DNA from: Luidia sarsii
Taxonomy: Eukaryota > Echinodermata > Asteroidea > Paxillosida > Luidiidae
Length of the DNA: 64,000 nucleotides
NCBI GenBank assembly: GCA_949987565.1
Contig: OX465115.1
Coordinates: 10,217,055-10,281,054, forward strand
Direction: 5' to 3'
Positions 1 through 11,700 of this stretch are shown piece after piece. Every line of letters starts with the position of its first letter. The first letter of the stretch is position 1. Position numbers and translations under genes: made by a program. The notes under the pieces were generated by a model, which saw only the letters and a program-made list of their open reading frames with translations, made no database searches and was not told the origin of the DNA.

Positions 1-1190
1 CCTCCCTGACCTTAGTTTTGCCACGCAGTCGGGCGATGTTGAAGAGTTTCCCGTCTGGTCTGGTATGGATGTGTATGCCTTCTGTACCATCGTCAAAGGC
101 ATACTGGAGAAGCATGGAGAAGAAGATCCCGAAGAGTGTCGGTGCAAGGACGCAGCCTTGCTTCACGCCGCTGCTCACAGGGAAGGCGTCAGATGTTCCG
201 CCATTGTAGCACACTGTGCTGTGCATATCCCCATGGAAGGAAATGATCATCTGAAGCAGTCTTGTTGGGAACCCTATCTTCTGAAGAAGGCTGAACAGAC
301 CACTTCTGCTAGCCAAGTCAAAGGCTTTTGTTACGTCTACGAAGGCGATGTATAGTGACCTAAGTTGCTCTCGACACTTCTCCTGCGGCTGGTGGTGAGA
401 AGATCATGTCCACGGTAGAGCGAACTGCCCTGAAGCCGCATTGCGACTCGGGGTACACACGGTTAGCGAGACTCTGAAGGCGTGCCAAGAAGACGTGGGC
501 AAATACGTTCCCTACAATACTGTGGAAGGTTATGCCTCGGTAGTGTCACATTAGCTACGGTCTCCTTTGATCCTGTAGATGGTGACAATGTTGGCATCAC
601 GAATGTCTCTGGGGACATGACCATTCTCCAAGCATAGGCATAGGAGCTCCCGGAGGTGCACCAGTGGTGCTGGCTTTCCACACTTCAGGACTTCTGGCGG
701 AATGCCATCTTTTCCAGAAGCTTTCCCAAGGGAGAGACCGTTGATGGCTTTATTGAGCTCAGTCGTCGTTGGCAGTTCATCTAGTTCCTCCATGACTGAC
801 AGACTGGGTAAGGCGTCCATGGCGGCGGCTGTTACCACGTTCCGGGTTGCGTATAGCTCTAGGTAGTGTTCCACACAGCGTTGGAGCTGGCTACTCTTGT
901 CTGTGATGATCTCACCTGTCTTGGACGTCAATGGTGTGGCCTTGGTTGTGGAGGGACCGGTAGCTACTTTGATGCCGTCGTACATGCTACTTACATTACC
1001 ACTGTCTGAGGCTGCTTGGATGCTGTTGCACAGGCTCAGCCAATAGTAGTTTGCACAGCGGCGTGCTGTTAGCTGGGCCTTGTGTACTGGGTGAGGGATT
1101 CTGCTTGTAGGCCAGTAGGGCTTTCCTCTTGGTTTCAGTGACTGCCTGCATCTGTTCCCAGTGAGCTTCATACCAGTCGCGGAGGGCAGG
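1..1190 (-). pseudogene. LINE reverse transcriptase relic (non-LTR retrotransposon)
   Basis: Reading leftwards, conceptual translation gives the linker and first half of a non-LTR retrotransposon reverse transcriptase. Visible blocks are a KASGKDGIPPEVLK segment near 700, a FVDVTKAFDL segment (RT motif A) near 330 and SSGVKQGCVLAPTLF (motif B) near 165. The catalytic FADD block would lie beyond the left edge. The frame is broken: a stop cluster near 550 and a frame change near 385 separate the blocks, so this is a dead copy. The clade is not assigned. A LINE 3' half at 30.4-31.3 kb could be the same family, but the two pieces do not overlap and cannot be compared directly. Confidence 0.8.
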
Positions 1191-1310
1191 GTATGATACC
1201 CGTTCAGGCGGCAGAGGCCTGCCCGCTGCCCATTTACAGAGATGAAAAGGAAAGTAAAGTCAGAACCCCAAGCCTGCACCCGTACCGGATCTGTGTGTAT
1301 GTACCCCAAA

Positions 1311-3098
1311 TCAACATCATTGATGTTATGACCAATCCAGGGGGTAGGCGCCTTTAAACCTAACTACGAGGAGGGGTGAACGTGACCTAGGAGGCACGGA
1401 GTTCGTTGGCGAGTGAAAGGAAGATCAAGATAAAGGTGGTTGAGAGGATAGATAGAGGATAGGTAGCTAGGAGGTAGAGGGAGCTTAACCCCTCACTCTG
1501 GTGAAGAACTAGCCCACAACCACACCACCAGGGGACAAGATCAACTTGAGTATATATTATACTATATTATATTATTATACTCTAATCAGATTGCAGTGAT
1601 TCAAATCAGATATGCATTTTTCAATCATCAGGTAATTAACCATTCCTGGTGAGTAATTTATTCTTTTTTCAATATTTTCATAATTTCATAAGTAAAACAT
1701 TATAACAAATACGAGAAAATTTATACCCAAAAATATTCAGTTCTGATGTGATTGTATACATGTAAGTACAGCCCAAACACATTTTCCCCGTCACAACTAA
1801 AAGCGGTTACGTTTCCATTTGGTATTGATTATTAATTTAATTGCTATTTTTTGTGATGTATGTTTTTAGGGAGAAATGTTATCACGCGTCACGCTATGTA
1901 TCGTTGCTGTACATTCTTGATTTGAAAGTCCAATTAGTTTCTCTCAGAATCATACAGATGCATAAAGTCATTGCAAAATCTACTTAGAGCATGATTCAAA
2001 TGGATATGCAAGCCGCAGTGTGATTGTTTTAAAATGTACACAAATATAAGCAAATATAATGACTTGTGGATACGGATTTACATGCAACACGAGATAAGTA
2101 GGACCTATGTCCGGTATGGACAAACTAGCTACCAAAATGTGCAAAAGACGTTAGGAACAAGACGTCGTAAAATGTGAAATACTAGCGGTCATCGTATAGC
2201 AACAAACAAATTGGGGAACCGCAGTGCAAATCGGGATCAAGGAATATCATTTTCGCATGTGTCTATCTTTACTGCAAGCCTTCTCGTGATCCTTTTACCT
2301 TCAGCCCGATTTTGTCAATCTTTCTTTCAGAATGATTCTTACAGATCAAAATCTCGGAATATCTTAGTATAACCCTTTGACCGGTTAAGAAAAAATGCCT
2401 AATGTTTTTTATTTTATTTTAATACAAATAATGTTTGTCTATTTGAATATCGTTAATTATTCATGATTCCAATTTGTTTATATTTTCTTTCTGTTTTCAA
2501 TATCAAAGAATCTTGTTTCAGTAATTGGATGGAAGAACCATCAATTGCAAAATAATTCCTGAAAAATACAATATTTATGCACTATGGCTACACTTGTATG
2601 TCAATGGAAAAAAAAACACATGAAACTACATCACCCGCTAGAAAAACAAACAATCACTGTTAGAGAACAACACCTCCAATTTTAATGAATTCGGTTTTAA
2701 ATATGCCTAATAAGCTGGCAAAAATGTCATAAAGCCTCAGAACACGGAAAAGGGAAATGACACCCTAAACAAACCTCAGAGGAATAAGGAATGCAACTTT
2801 TATAGACACAATATGAATTGAAACTTTAATATCTAATGTGTAATTGTATATCACTTAGGAGACATTGTGGCAATTACTTACGTTCCGCTGTTCCCTCTTA
2901 CACAGCTGACGAGGCCACCGCTCAAACATAAGCTAATAAGACAATCTCGCCCAAGCCAGTTTTCCTTTTTAAGATTAACTACACAGACTAAGATTCATGT
3001 TTGATATGATTCATGTTTTCAAGGTTTCCTTTTATTAACAAAAATTGACGCTTCAAGTTTGTAAAAATACAATAACCAGTTATTCACTGCGAGCTTAC
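1311..3098. other. AT-rich stretch, nothing recognised
   Basis: After a short GC-richer part to about 1540 the sequence becomes AT-rich with frequent stops in all frames. No domain, terminal repeat or RNA gene was recognised. If copy Z is transcribed, the part next to 3098 is its first intron. Confidence 0.4.
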
Positions 3099-3180
3099 TT
3101 TTGACTGCAGACGTCACCAGGACTGCGGCGAAGCACACCCAACAGAAAGTCCTGATGTCAGATCGGCGTATGGACGCCAT
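3099..3180 (-). CDS. Signal-peptide exon of a third F5/8C gene copy (copy Z), partial gene
   Basis: ATG at 3180 opens 27 codons beginning MASIRRSDIRTFCWVC and ending in a hydrophobic stretch, followed by one extra base and the donor GTAAGCTC at 3098-3091. Length (82 nt), phase 1 end, the MxSIRR start and the donor match the first exons of copies A (11401-11482) and B (56625-56706). The remaining exons would lie to the left; none is seen between here and base 1, which is occupied by unrecognised DNA and a LINE, so they are outside the window or lost. It is called from homology to the two sister exons. Confidence 0.7.
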
Positions 3181-4757
3181 CACACGGCGCTGCAACTTGA
3201 CACGAACCGGTTCCCGTGGAGATAATATGTCGACGTTTATTAATAACGATACAGAGAATGAGTGCTTTCAGATATGCGCGGTGTTAACCGCACACCCAAA
3301 CAAGTACACACGTCTGGCACGCGGGGTTAAGCTTGAACCCATATAGATGACGCAGATGACGCAGACAATGCTGAGGCTCGAATCCAAGCAGTGGTATGGA
3401 GCATACGATCATAATTATAGCCGGCTGCAAGATTCAGACACAAAGACGTAAAGAGCGCTGGTGGCACCAACCTTATCACTTAATAATGAGTGCGACAATT
3501 GCTGTATCTAATTTGTTTATTTGACAGGCTATGGAGCATGGTTCCCACGTTATTTCCGATATAAGGTTATACATTAGGCTTCGCATATGGACAGGGGATT
3601 ATTATAAAAAGCCATAGTTCATTAATTGGTGCATTAGGCTCTGAGCGTGGGCTCTCGTGTATACCAGACTCATCCATATTTGATATCCTTATCCTCGCGT
3701 AGACGTTGGATTATTCAGGGGAAGGACCAAGGTCAGCGGTACGTCGAAATTTAAGTCTATTAGACCTGATGTAACACCGACCGATGCAAAAAGGCTCGTA
3801 GAAAAGTAATGTGATCGCATTTTTTCTTCTTATTCCTTATCTTTTAGCCTTGAGTGGCCTGAAGAGGCCTTGTGGTGGGAGACTTTCATAAACAAAAGGG
3901 ACAAAACTGAACGTTTTAAAAAATAACATAGTCAGGACTCAAGACATACAACGGTATTTTATCTTTATTCAGAAAAAAAGGAACGCTTACATGCAACAGA
4001 ATTAACGGATACGAAACGGCACAAATTGGTTATTATTTTGATAGCAACATGTCCAACGATCTTCACAGCGTGCATGATGATGTATAGTAGCGTACCATAC
4101 ACGGCGTGTATAAAGATAACATAAGTATCTATACTAATTATGCAAGACGCACCAAGGGAAACATTCAGTACAGAGCAATCTTAACGCGATGTAGCGACGA
4201 AAATTGCAAACACAATTAACGTATGTTCCGCAATTTATCTAATGTAAAGTATACATGCCCTATAACGAGTTATAACACCCTTTATCCTCTTGAAAGTGTT
4301 CCCCGATGTGTGTTCGTGTGATATCGTTGATATCCCGGCAAATAATATTTCATAGTTTAGAGAGGTCTAAGTCTTTGATACTGAAAATGATATGAGCGGG
4401 TTTTTTTCTCGCAAAACCAGAGGTCTCGAGCTGTTCAAATCCCTGCCCAGTCAAATGTTTATTTGACAATGTTACAATTAGTTTGTTTAAAAATGAAATT
4501 CTTTCACATATATGTTATGTTAATATATAATAACGTTCGATATAATATATAATATTATTCGATATAATATATAATAATATTTCTAATAGTATTCCTCAGT
4601 ATTTCAGTCAAAGCATTTTGTTTAATTGTTTTGTGAACAAAGTAGTCCAAGATATACAAGAACGCAATAAATGTATAACATATTTATGCATTGATCTAAG
4701 AACGCATTTCTTTTTCTAAGACAATTAAAGTGCAATTATAGTTTAAAATGAAAATAC
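3181..4757. other. 5' flank of copy Z and spacer to copy A
   Basis: Immediately upstream of the copy Z start (about 3310-3470) the sequence resembles the region upstream of copy A (about 11570-11730): both share the string ATCCAAGCAGTGGTATGGAG and a GATGACGCAGA motif. This points to a duplicated promoter or 5' UTR. The rest is AT-rich with no recognised feature; 4520-4585 is a short run of diverged TATAATATA-type units. Confidence 0.4.
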
Positions 4758-4763
4758 TTTATT
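4758..4763 (-). promoter_or_regulatory. Polyadenylation signal of copy A
   Basis: AATAAA on the minus strand about 95 nt after the copy A stop codon. The 3' UTR around 4770-4830 matches that of copy B near 20120-20175 (shared GTCTCGTT and CAATTCA blocks on the plus strand). In copy B the best signal is a variant ATTAAA at 20036-20041. Confidence 0.45.
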
Positions 4764-4858
4764 TTAGCTGGAGACACGATAAACACAATTCAATGATCAG
4801 CAATCGTCTCGTTCCCGCTTACGCGAGAGTAGCATTGCTGTTGTCTCGATGATTGAGA

Positions 4859-5002
4859 TTACTTGGGTGTATAACATCCCAACACCTCAAAGCGCATACT
4901 GCAGTGGGATATCCACTCGATGGGTAGGATGCGTACGAATCGGGTGCGCAAGGCCTTGAACCTGTTGGTCACCGTGCTGTTTCTCTCGACGTTACCTGGA
5001 AA
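4859..5002 (-). CDS. Copy A exon 5: C-terminal part of F5/8C domain
   Basis: After the acceptor CTCACAG the exon starts in phase 0 with FPGNVERNSTVTNRF and runs to LRTRFVRILPIEW and MRFEVLGC, stopping with TAA at 4861-4859. This is the canonical F5/8C end: an FPGN turn, a xRYVRIxP-type strand, and RFEVxGC with the closing cysteine. It is 144 nt, the same as exon 5 of copy B. Confidence 0.88.
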   Translation of the reverse strand, partial: FPGNVERNSTVTNRFKALRTRFVRILPIEWISHCSMRFEVLGCYTPK

Positions 5003-6352
5003 CTGTGAGCGACGAAAATAGTATACATACCCGATTACAGTAATTAAAAAAACGCTAGTAAGTTTTACTGTTGATATACAACGAAGCTTGAGTTGCAGGA
5101 GTTTTCCAAATCATGTTTTAAAAGTTTATCGTCTAGAAACAACAATTCGGTGCTGTTTTATGCTTGTGTTTCGCCAGATTTCGTAGTTGCATTAGTTTAT
5201 TCAAATCTTTATCAAATTCACTGCTGTTTCTGTCTAACATTACTAATCTGAGATCGCTTTGCAATGCAATTCAGTCATTTATTAAGATCCAATTGAATCC
5301 AGGTTTAATATACGTCGAGCCTAAAAATAGTTATCTTTGAAATAATGAATTGGTATAATGCCCTAGCTCTTAATAAAGTAGTCAAAATAAAGTAGTCAAT
5401 AATAAAGTAGGTAAAAAGCCCATGTAGATTATGAATGTAAGGCCACGACATTTTATTGTCTAGCTTACCTGCTGGTCGCCAAACAATTACCGATGATACG
5501 TACATTTGAAACACCATATTCATCATCTATGTCCAGATCCATTGTTTGGTAACTTTTGATCATATCGTACATAATTATTTGAATTTGGTTGTTGGACTTG
5601 AAAAGGGAATTCTAACTGTTGACAAAAAGGTCACGTTGAGAGTTCCTGTGTGCAATGTACAGAGTATTGGCTGTCGCGTGGTTATCTGCACATACAATAC
5701 TTCCTAACGCTTTTGCCAGTTCAACGTACATGTGAAGTCCTTGTATAGGCTATACCTGCATACACTGTAGCCCACTCTGTATATATCTACTTGTACTTAC
5801 TCATAATTATGTTAAAATAGTGAGCGTCTGTTTACACATTCAACTCTACACAATTTAGCAACGATTTCCCAGTATCCAGTGCGCTCTGCATTAACACTAG
5901 CCAAGTGTTTATTAACCTTATTTGAGTGAATCTATGTATTTTATGTATTTTAATAGGCTGCTTAACTAAACTCTATACACGTTTGTCTCTTACATTTTAC
6001 AGAACTCATTTGCTATTTACTTCCCTCATATATCTCATTTATATTTGCTATCGGTCAGTATGTACAGAGTTTATACTTGTATACATACTCACTCACTCAC
6101 TCTTAATATTGATTTTAACTTTGTAAATAATCAAAGCTTATTAGTATTTTAATATTCTGGATTATTTATGTAACAATATAATATAAAGAGTACATCTTTT
6201 GACAAAGAATACATTTTAAACTACAAACGTTCAATATAACCAAAGCCCGAGTACTGGGCTTATATTTTTGATTCACTACAACGTAGACAGATCACTATGT
6301 CTGGATAGGCCCAGGGTCGGAGACTAGCTAAATTAATGAGAACTTCACGTAC
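5003..6352 (-). other. Copy A intron 4
   Basis: About 1.35 kb, AT-rich, no recognised element. Minus-strand boundaries are GTACGTGAAG (donor, at 6352) and CTCACAG (acceptor, at 5003). A short imperfect repeat of AATAAAGTAGTC units lies near 5375-5412. Confidence 0.6.
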
Positions 6353-6564
6353 CACTATAGCATTTTCACTGGCGTCGGTAACATGAGACCAGTTCTGGCT
6401 ATCGCTGCTTTAAGCTGCTTGGTACTTGGTCACTCGCTGCTCACCCCACCCATCTTCCCCACGCCCTTGAGTGATGAGACCCGTGATGTAGACCGGGGCA
6501 TTGAATTCAACCTGAATCCATGGGCTGCAGTCTGAAATACCCTTACACCACGCAGTAGCGTACC
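6353..6564 (-). CDS. Copy A exon 4: F5/8C middle part, carries the stop
   Basis: Acceptor ACAAACAG, then 212 nt entered in phase 2 and left in phase 0 at the donor GTACGTG. It encodes AWCKG, then SPWIQVEFNAPVYITGLITQGRG, matching the F5/8C strands around the conserved W-I-Q-V. TAA at 6410-6412 interrupts the reading at YQAA, just before SSDSQNW, which is still recognisable beyond it. Length and boundaries equal copy B exon 4. Confidence 0.85.
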
Positions 6565-7175
6565 CTGTTTGTAGATACACAACTTTGCATTATCACTGTG
6601 CCATATAAAATATCAACTATAATTACGAAATCAGTTGCTCATGGCCACAGCGATATTTTTCGGCAGATGGACGATCCGATAATGTTGCAAAATACAGTTT
6701 AAATGGTCTTAATACAACCCGTTTTAGGCACATTTCGCTCACATCAATAAGATACTTTATGTTTCTGATATTGGGGACGGTTCTGATTTGGTGGTTAACC
6801 TTCCCCTCCCGATTCCGGGATATAGATATTTCGTTTTCATGCGAAAAGTGACAAGGCTGGAAGGAAATATACTTTAAACGCAAGATGATCTGATTATTCG
6901 TTTTCATTGAAAGCGCACTTTTTAATTGTACACGAATACACACCACAACTGTCACTACCAGTTGCCCTAAACATGATGCAACGTTTGCGCCATGGACAAC
7001 CCAATTCCGGAATAAGAACATTAAGAGGTATTTAAAAAAACAAATCACTAAATTATATTCCTCTCGACGCAAACATCATGTTATATCTATGGACATGAAC
7101 AGTTCTGATTACAAATTCATTTTCTCACAAAATTGCGTTCAAAATGCAAGTCGGTTGCTGATTGTGTCCGCTTAC
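6565..7175 (-). other. Copy A intron 3
   Basis: About 610 nt between donor GTAAGCGG at 7175 and acceptor CAG at 6565. No recognised element. Confidence 0.6.
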
Positions 7176-7310
7176 CTTCAGTATTAAGCCGTGCCCTCAA
7201 TGGTCCATGGTCTAGTTTGTTGTTATAATAAGATGAAGCAGTGATGCTGTCATCCGAAATACGACCGTCCTCCATACCAAGAGGTTTCTCCTCCGGGCAC
7301 ACATACGCAC
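7176..7310 (-). CDS. Copy A exon 3: N-terminal part of F5/8C domain
   Basis: Acceptor ACACTGCAG at 7311, then 135 nt: AYVCPEEKPLGMEDGRISDD, ITASSYYNN and LRARLNT, ending at donor GTAAGC in phase 1. PLGMEDGxIxDxxITASS is the signature opening of F5/8C domains, with the first disulphide cysteine in VCPE. The exon has the same length as exon 3 of copy B. Confidence 0.88.
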
Positions 7311-9631
7311 CTGCAGTGTAAACATGGAAGTCATCTGATTGTCATTTGAGCACGTTCATTGTTTGCGTTAAATAGTTACTGAAATGTGAAATTACTTTCC
7401 CAGTTTCAGGATTCATGCAAGAGTTGATATGAACTATTCCGAAATCAACAAGAAAACAGTATATAGGATTAACATTATTTTATGAAGAAAAAAAACATGA
7501 ATAAAACATGGCTTCCGCACGATGCTTTTCCTCTCATTCACAAAACGCTCATTATGTATTCACGATATGTTCACGACTCTGAAACATCGGTGAGAGAAGC
7601 ATAATTTGAACACCGTGAACAGCATTAACAAACTCTGCATGTAAAATAAGGGGGAGGTGTGAACGCTGTATTCGTGTCGCTTCTCGACGATTGATTCATG
7701 TTTCCATTTTACCTTTTCGATTTGTTCAGTTCTCTAATGACACCCAAAAACAGACCGTAATTGACCGCACCATAAGCAAAAGGGGAAGGTGTCTCCATTT
7801 TATACAAACCATCGTAATAATCATGTTTGTGCATAATCTTTAAGGAAATCGAAATCTAACTCAGTTGTATATATCTTTGATTTAGGTATTCAGCCTGTTG
7901 AAGGTGTGGAATATACATTATACATATGTGTTGGAAGTGTATGGTTAAAGTAATAAGTACAACCCTCCGTGCGCCACCCTTTCCGCGTAATGATGTTGTC
8001 AACTGACCCACTGTTGTAATTTATAATGCTCAAGCGCTGTCCCCTAAAACATAGCGCAACGTTTTCCTCTGTATACACAATCAGAAAACTGCAACATTTA
8101 TTAACAGCACCAAATATAATTACCCGATAAAAAAACACGTCATTGGACTGTAACAAGGGAACACATTTTGTTATGGGAATCACATGCTGAATAAAAAGGC
8201 AAACTAGTCTGGTCTCCACCTTGATTGCTAATCACCATTGTTACTCCATCGTTTAGGTCAGTGTATAGGTGTTTTAAACTTTATATATTCACTGTCTGCC
8301 TTGTACAATGGGCTATCATTGGAAATTCAACATCATAATGAACATAAAACTGTTGAATCAATGCACAATAGTTTAGATTACAATGCTGAAATTCATCTTT
8401 CAATGAATCTGGAATTAGTAAAACAAAATGTAGAAATATGTTTGCAGGAACACCAGCATCATATATATATAACATGATGTTTACGTCCAGTTAAATGTAA
8501 TTAAATAAGGGTTTGCTCTGCTCGACATGATAAACACTGAGTAATCGGTGTCATGCCCGATGCCTGATAACATTATTGCAGGCAGATCGGGTGGTATTTG
8601 AGCCCGCGACTCCCGCTTTTAACCCCTTGACAGCCGAGCTGGTCGAGGTTATGTGGGGGATTTGAATTATATATCTGCTTTAGGCTGCAATAACGCCATA
8701 TATCGAGGTTTGGGGTCAGCTCCCTATGAACTTTCTGCCAGCCCATCTTTTTAAAACCAACGTAAATGAGAAAACGATTTCCTTGAATCAGCCGTTTAAA
8801 AATTACAGAAGGTGAACATTGTCTATCGAAAATTAGTGCAGGAATGCTCAATGACTAAAATAACCTGCAATACATTAATCCAAAAGGTTAGAGGGTCTGA
8901 TCGAAACGTCAGGCCCTCTAACTTTTGAGATTTATGTATTGCAGGTAATTTTGGTCACTTATGAGGTTGCAACGGTTTTTGTATTAACGTTATGTTCACT
9001 TCCTTGTGTTGTAAAATGCCTTCGTGATGATCCTACTTGCTGACTTGTGAGTTTGTGTTTTGTTTTTGTTATGCTGTGTATTATTCTCGTCACCAACACT
9101 ATGTTCTAACTATTTTACCTTCTCTCCCTTCAAACAAAAAATAAAGGTCCTGATGGATCGTATCGTCAGGCCCTCTAACTTTTGAAACATGAGTACAAAT
9201 TCGAGTTTACATCTAAGACGAATAAGGAGAATTTGTAATAGGGTGGCCGGCTTACATGTCCGCAGGCCGCGGTAGCTCTGCGTATGCACATTGCACTATT
9301 GTACATGTATCATGAATCCCTCTCTCTCATAAGCCCCAAGTAAATGTAAAATTTGCTCTTGGGCATTTCAAAAATCAGACTTATTTTTCGGCCAATAAAT
9401 AAATTTTGTTTGAATTTCATAAATTTAATTCAATATTTTACCAAACTTTACTGATAACAACGCAAATCCCCTCAAAAAAATTCAAATTAAAACTGATTTT
9501 TTTTTCTTTTTATTCTGATCCAAGTTCTCCTACTTCCCTTTGCAGCATATACCCTTTTATTCATACTGACATCATTTGTTTCTATGTTTATGGTCACTAA
9601 AAAATACAAAAAAATGTTCCTCCAAACCTAC
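7311..9631 (-). other. Copy A intron 2
   Basis: About 2.3 kb between donor GTAGGTTTGG at 9631 and acceptor CTGCAG at 7311. It is AT-rich. The only recognisable content is a Penelope-like tail remnant (8880-9215). Confidence 0.6.
8880..9215 (+). mobile_element. Penelope-like element tail remnants
   Basis: Two degraded copies of the terminal motif of the Penelope-like elements at 27.2 and 56.5 kb lie here: one around 8892-8925 (ATCGAAACGTCAGGCCC) and one around 9148-9180 (ATCGTCAGGCCC). The first is followed by the family's downstream tail (TATTGCAGGTAATTTTGGTC, near 8940). The first also sits in a GTTAGAGGG...CCCTCTAAC stem. No coding part remains. Confidence 0.6.
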
Positions 9632-9748
9632 CTTGGCAACGCCTGCGTATCTCTCGTGCAGCTGTTTGCATCCAGTGTTCACCGGGAACTGGCTGAGGAG
9701 GCGGACCGAAGTAACAGGTCTTCGTATTGCTTCCGTGCGCTTTGATAG
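9632..9748 (-). CDS. Copy A exon 2: family-specific Pro-rich linker exon
   Basis: Acceptor TTTTTGCAG, 117 nt, donor GTAGGTTT, phase 1 at both ends. Encodes TKTCYFGPPPQPVPGEHW then MQTAAREIRRRC. I do not recognise the domain. It has a PPP turn, an HW pair and a basic Ala-rich helix-like end, and is placed between signal peptide and F5/8C domain. A close copy is at 53845-53964 (120 nt). In copy A a Cys replaces Arg in the TKTxYFG motif. Confidence 0.8.
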
Positions 9749-11400
9749 CTGCAAAAAGAAAAGACCTGTTTTCATCTGAAACCAAAAATCCTAGAGAATT
9801 ATATTGATATTCGTCATTAGTCTAGGGTCATTATAACATTCAACTAAATATAGCCAAGTAGATAGATGTGAATCATCTAAAGTAGGAAATAACCCTGCAC
9901 TGTACGGAGCATTTATGTTAACCAGAAGGCACGGACACAGTCAGGGTGAACCCTGATTTTGAAGGTGACTAACTTGGCTGTTCAGCATTAACAGTGCTAT
10001 GAATTAACATAACGTTAATTCACGTGGCTTTAATTTGTTTTTTTAACGAATCAATTAACACAAGACCTTCGAAAAAAGATGGACTCTATGTCTATCAGGG
10101 TTACGGAACAATAATTAAGTGCAAAATAAAGCCCATTTCAATAATCACACATATTTAGACCAGAGCTTTTTAATTAATGCATAATCTATATTAACCCTAT
10201 GTGTATTTATCTCCATGAAAGTACTTTTTTTCTTGCAGATATATTTGTGCTTAATCGATTACAGTTGATTTTTAATGAAATGCGAACAATTGATGAATAA
10301 TTTGGTATTTCATGAATTTAGGCTATATTTTAGCATCACGAAATCAGGTTTCCAAGATGAGACTTTCTTCAGTTCTTATTGAATTTTATGTGTACATTAA
10401 AACTTAATTTTTTGGGGGGCATATGTTGTCGAAGAAGGAAAATGACTGATTGGTTTTTCCCCTGGTGCAAAGAGCGGTTAACCTTGCTTACCACATGAAA
10501 CGTTAGCAGACACCTGGGTGGTGGCTGTCCTACGAGGGTTAGCCTGAATTTTTTTTTCTTTTCTTTTTTCAATTTGGGAGACAAACAATACAACATCGCT
10601 TGAGCAAGGGTTGGTTTCGTAATGTCCAGGGGTGAGGATATTCGTTTAGTATCCAGAGAATCCGACTATTTGCGACAAAGCAGAAACTAACTGAATGAGA
10701 GTTTACCATACTCGACGTAGTACGTACTGGGTACTCAGTGCTTTTCCGAATTGCCTGCTAAAAATAGCAGCTTGGGCGGGACTCTAACCGTACTGAGATC
10801 TGACAGTTTATCAAACAAATCATCGAATGACATGCTACTGTACGCAAACATCATAGTATATGGTAAACTGCTATGTTTGTATTTTTCCCAGACATATTTA
10901 GGGAAAGATAAGAAAGCAAAAATGTCCCGAATGTTTCGTTTGACACACAAGCAGTATAAATGCGATAAATAATTGTCATTCAGTAGTGCTGATACCAAGA
11001 CGATTATTATTCTTTACTTCTCACTCTAAAATAAACTGGTCATATTTACTACTTGCTCAGAATGTAAAGAAATCGAAGAAAGAACATTATTTAATGTTAT
11101 CCCGGAGGAAACAAAATTCCTTAATACAGAATAGGAATTGACATTGTAGAATTTGTAGGAATTTGTATATTATCACTTTGAAAATAATATTGGAACAATG
11201 ACTAACTTGTCAATGTTTCACCTTAGTAAGCTTTGCATGACAAGTTCAATCACATGCTCAACTATGTAGATTAACTTTTTTATAAATAGCCACAGGCTAA
11301 ACTTCTTTATGGAAATGAAGGGCCTCTGTCTATGTTCACTAATATTTAATTTGAGAAAAAAATCAGAGATCTAATTGCGAGTTATTCACAATGAGCTTAC
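9749..11400 (-). other. Copy A intron 1
   Basis: About 1.65 kb, AT-rich, no recognised element, from donor GTAAGCTCAT at 11400 to acceptor TTTTTGCAG at 9749. Confidence 0.55.
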
Positions 11401-11482
11401 CTTCGAGTATTGATGCCACATGGACTACAACGAAGCACACCCAGCAGAGAGTTCTGACGTCAGATCGGCGTATAGACGCCAT
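11401..11482 (-). CDS. Copy A exon 1: signal peptide
   Basis: ATG at 11482 opens MASIRRSDVRTLCWVCFVVV and ends at ILE plus one base before GTAAGCTC. A short basic N-region followed by a hydrophobic core is typical of a secretory signal. The frame is open further upstream to 11548, but the start at MASIRR is chosen because copies B and Z begin at the same point. Confidence 0.82.
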
Positions 11483-11691
11483 CACAGGACGTTGTACCGG
11501 GAGACTAACCAGCCAAATCCATTTTAATATGTCGCAGTTTACGAGCAACGATAAAAACGAGTGAAATCACATACCCACGGTATTATAAGCAAATGAAAAC
11601 AGCGGCTCAATACAATAGACACAATTTGTTTTCGTTGGATGACGCAGATATGCTGCACAAGCAGTTGTATCCAAGCAGTGGTATGGAGGAG

Positions 11692-11700
11692 CTTTTATAT
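11692..11700 (-). promoter_or_regulatory. Possible TATA box of copy A
   Basis: ATATAAAAG on the minus strand about 210 nt upstream of the copy A start codon, inside a block that is also partly conserved upstream of copy Z. This position would leave a 5' UTR of about 180 nt. No transcript evidence is available here. Confidence 0.35.

Larger units (their letters stand above)
4859..11482 (-). pseudogene. Copy A: five-exon secreted F5/8C (discoidin) gene with an in-frame stop
   Basis: Five exons on the minus strand (11482-11401, 9748-9632, 7310-7176, 6564-6353, 5002-4859) have consensus acceptors and donors and phases 1-1-1-0, giving 690 nt. The product would be a signal peptide, a short Pro-rich linker and one F5/8C domain. 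F5/8C domains are extracellular beta-barrels that bind phospholipids, glycans or matrix. Exon 4 has a TAA at 6410-6412 where copy B has CAC, removing the C-terminal third of the domain. The rest of the frame and all splice sites look sound, so loss may be recent. Copy A could also be a truncated secreted protein. The ligand is unknown. Confidence 0.75.

Noticed and set aside
8887..8930. Possible working hammerhead ribozyme with CTGAT and CGAAAC
   Set aside because: Comparison with the other copies shows that CTGAT is the remnant of CCTGCTAGGAT after a deletion, so stem II is gone.
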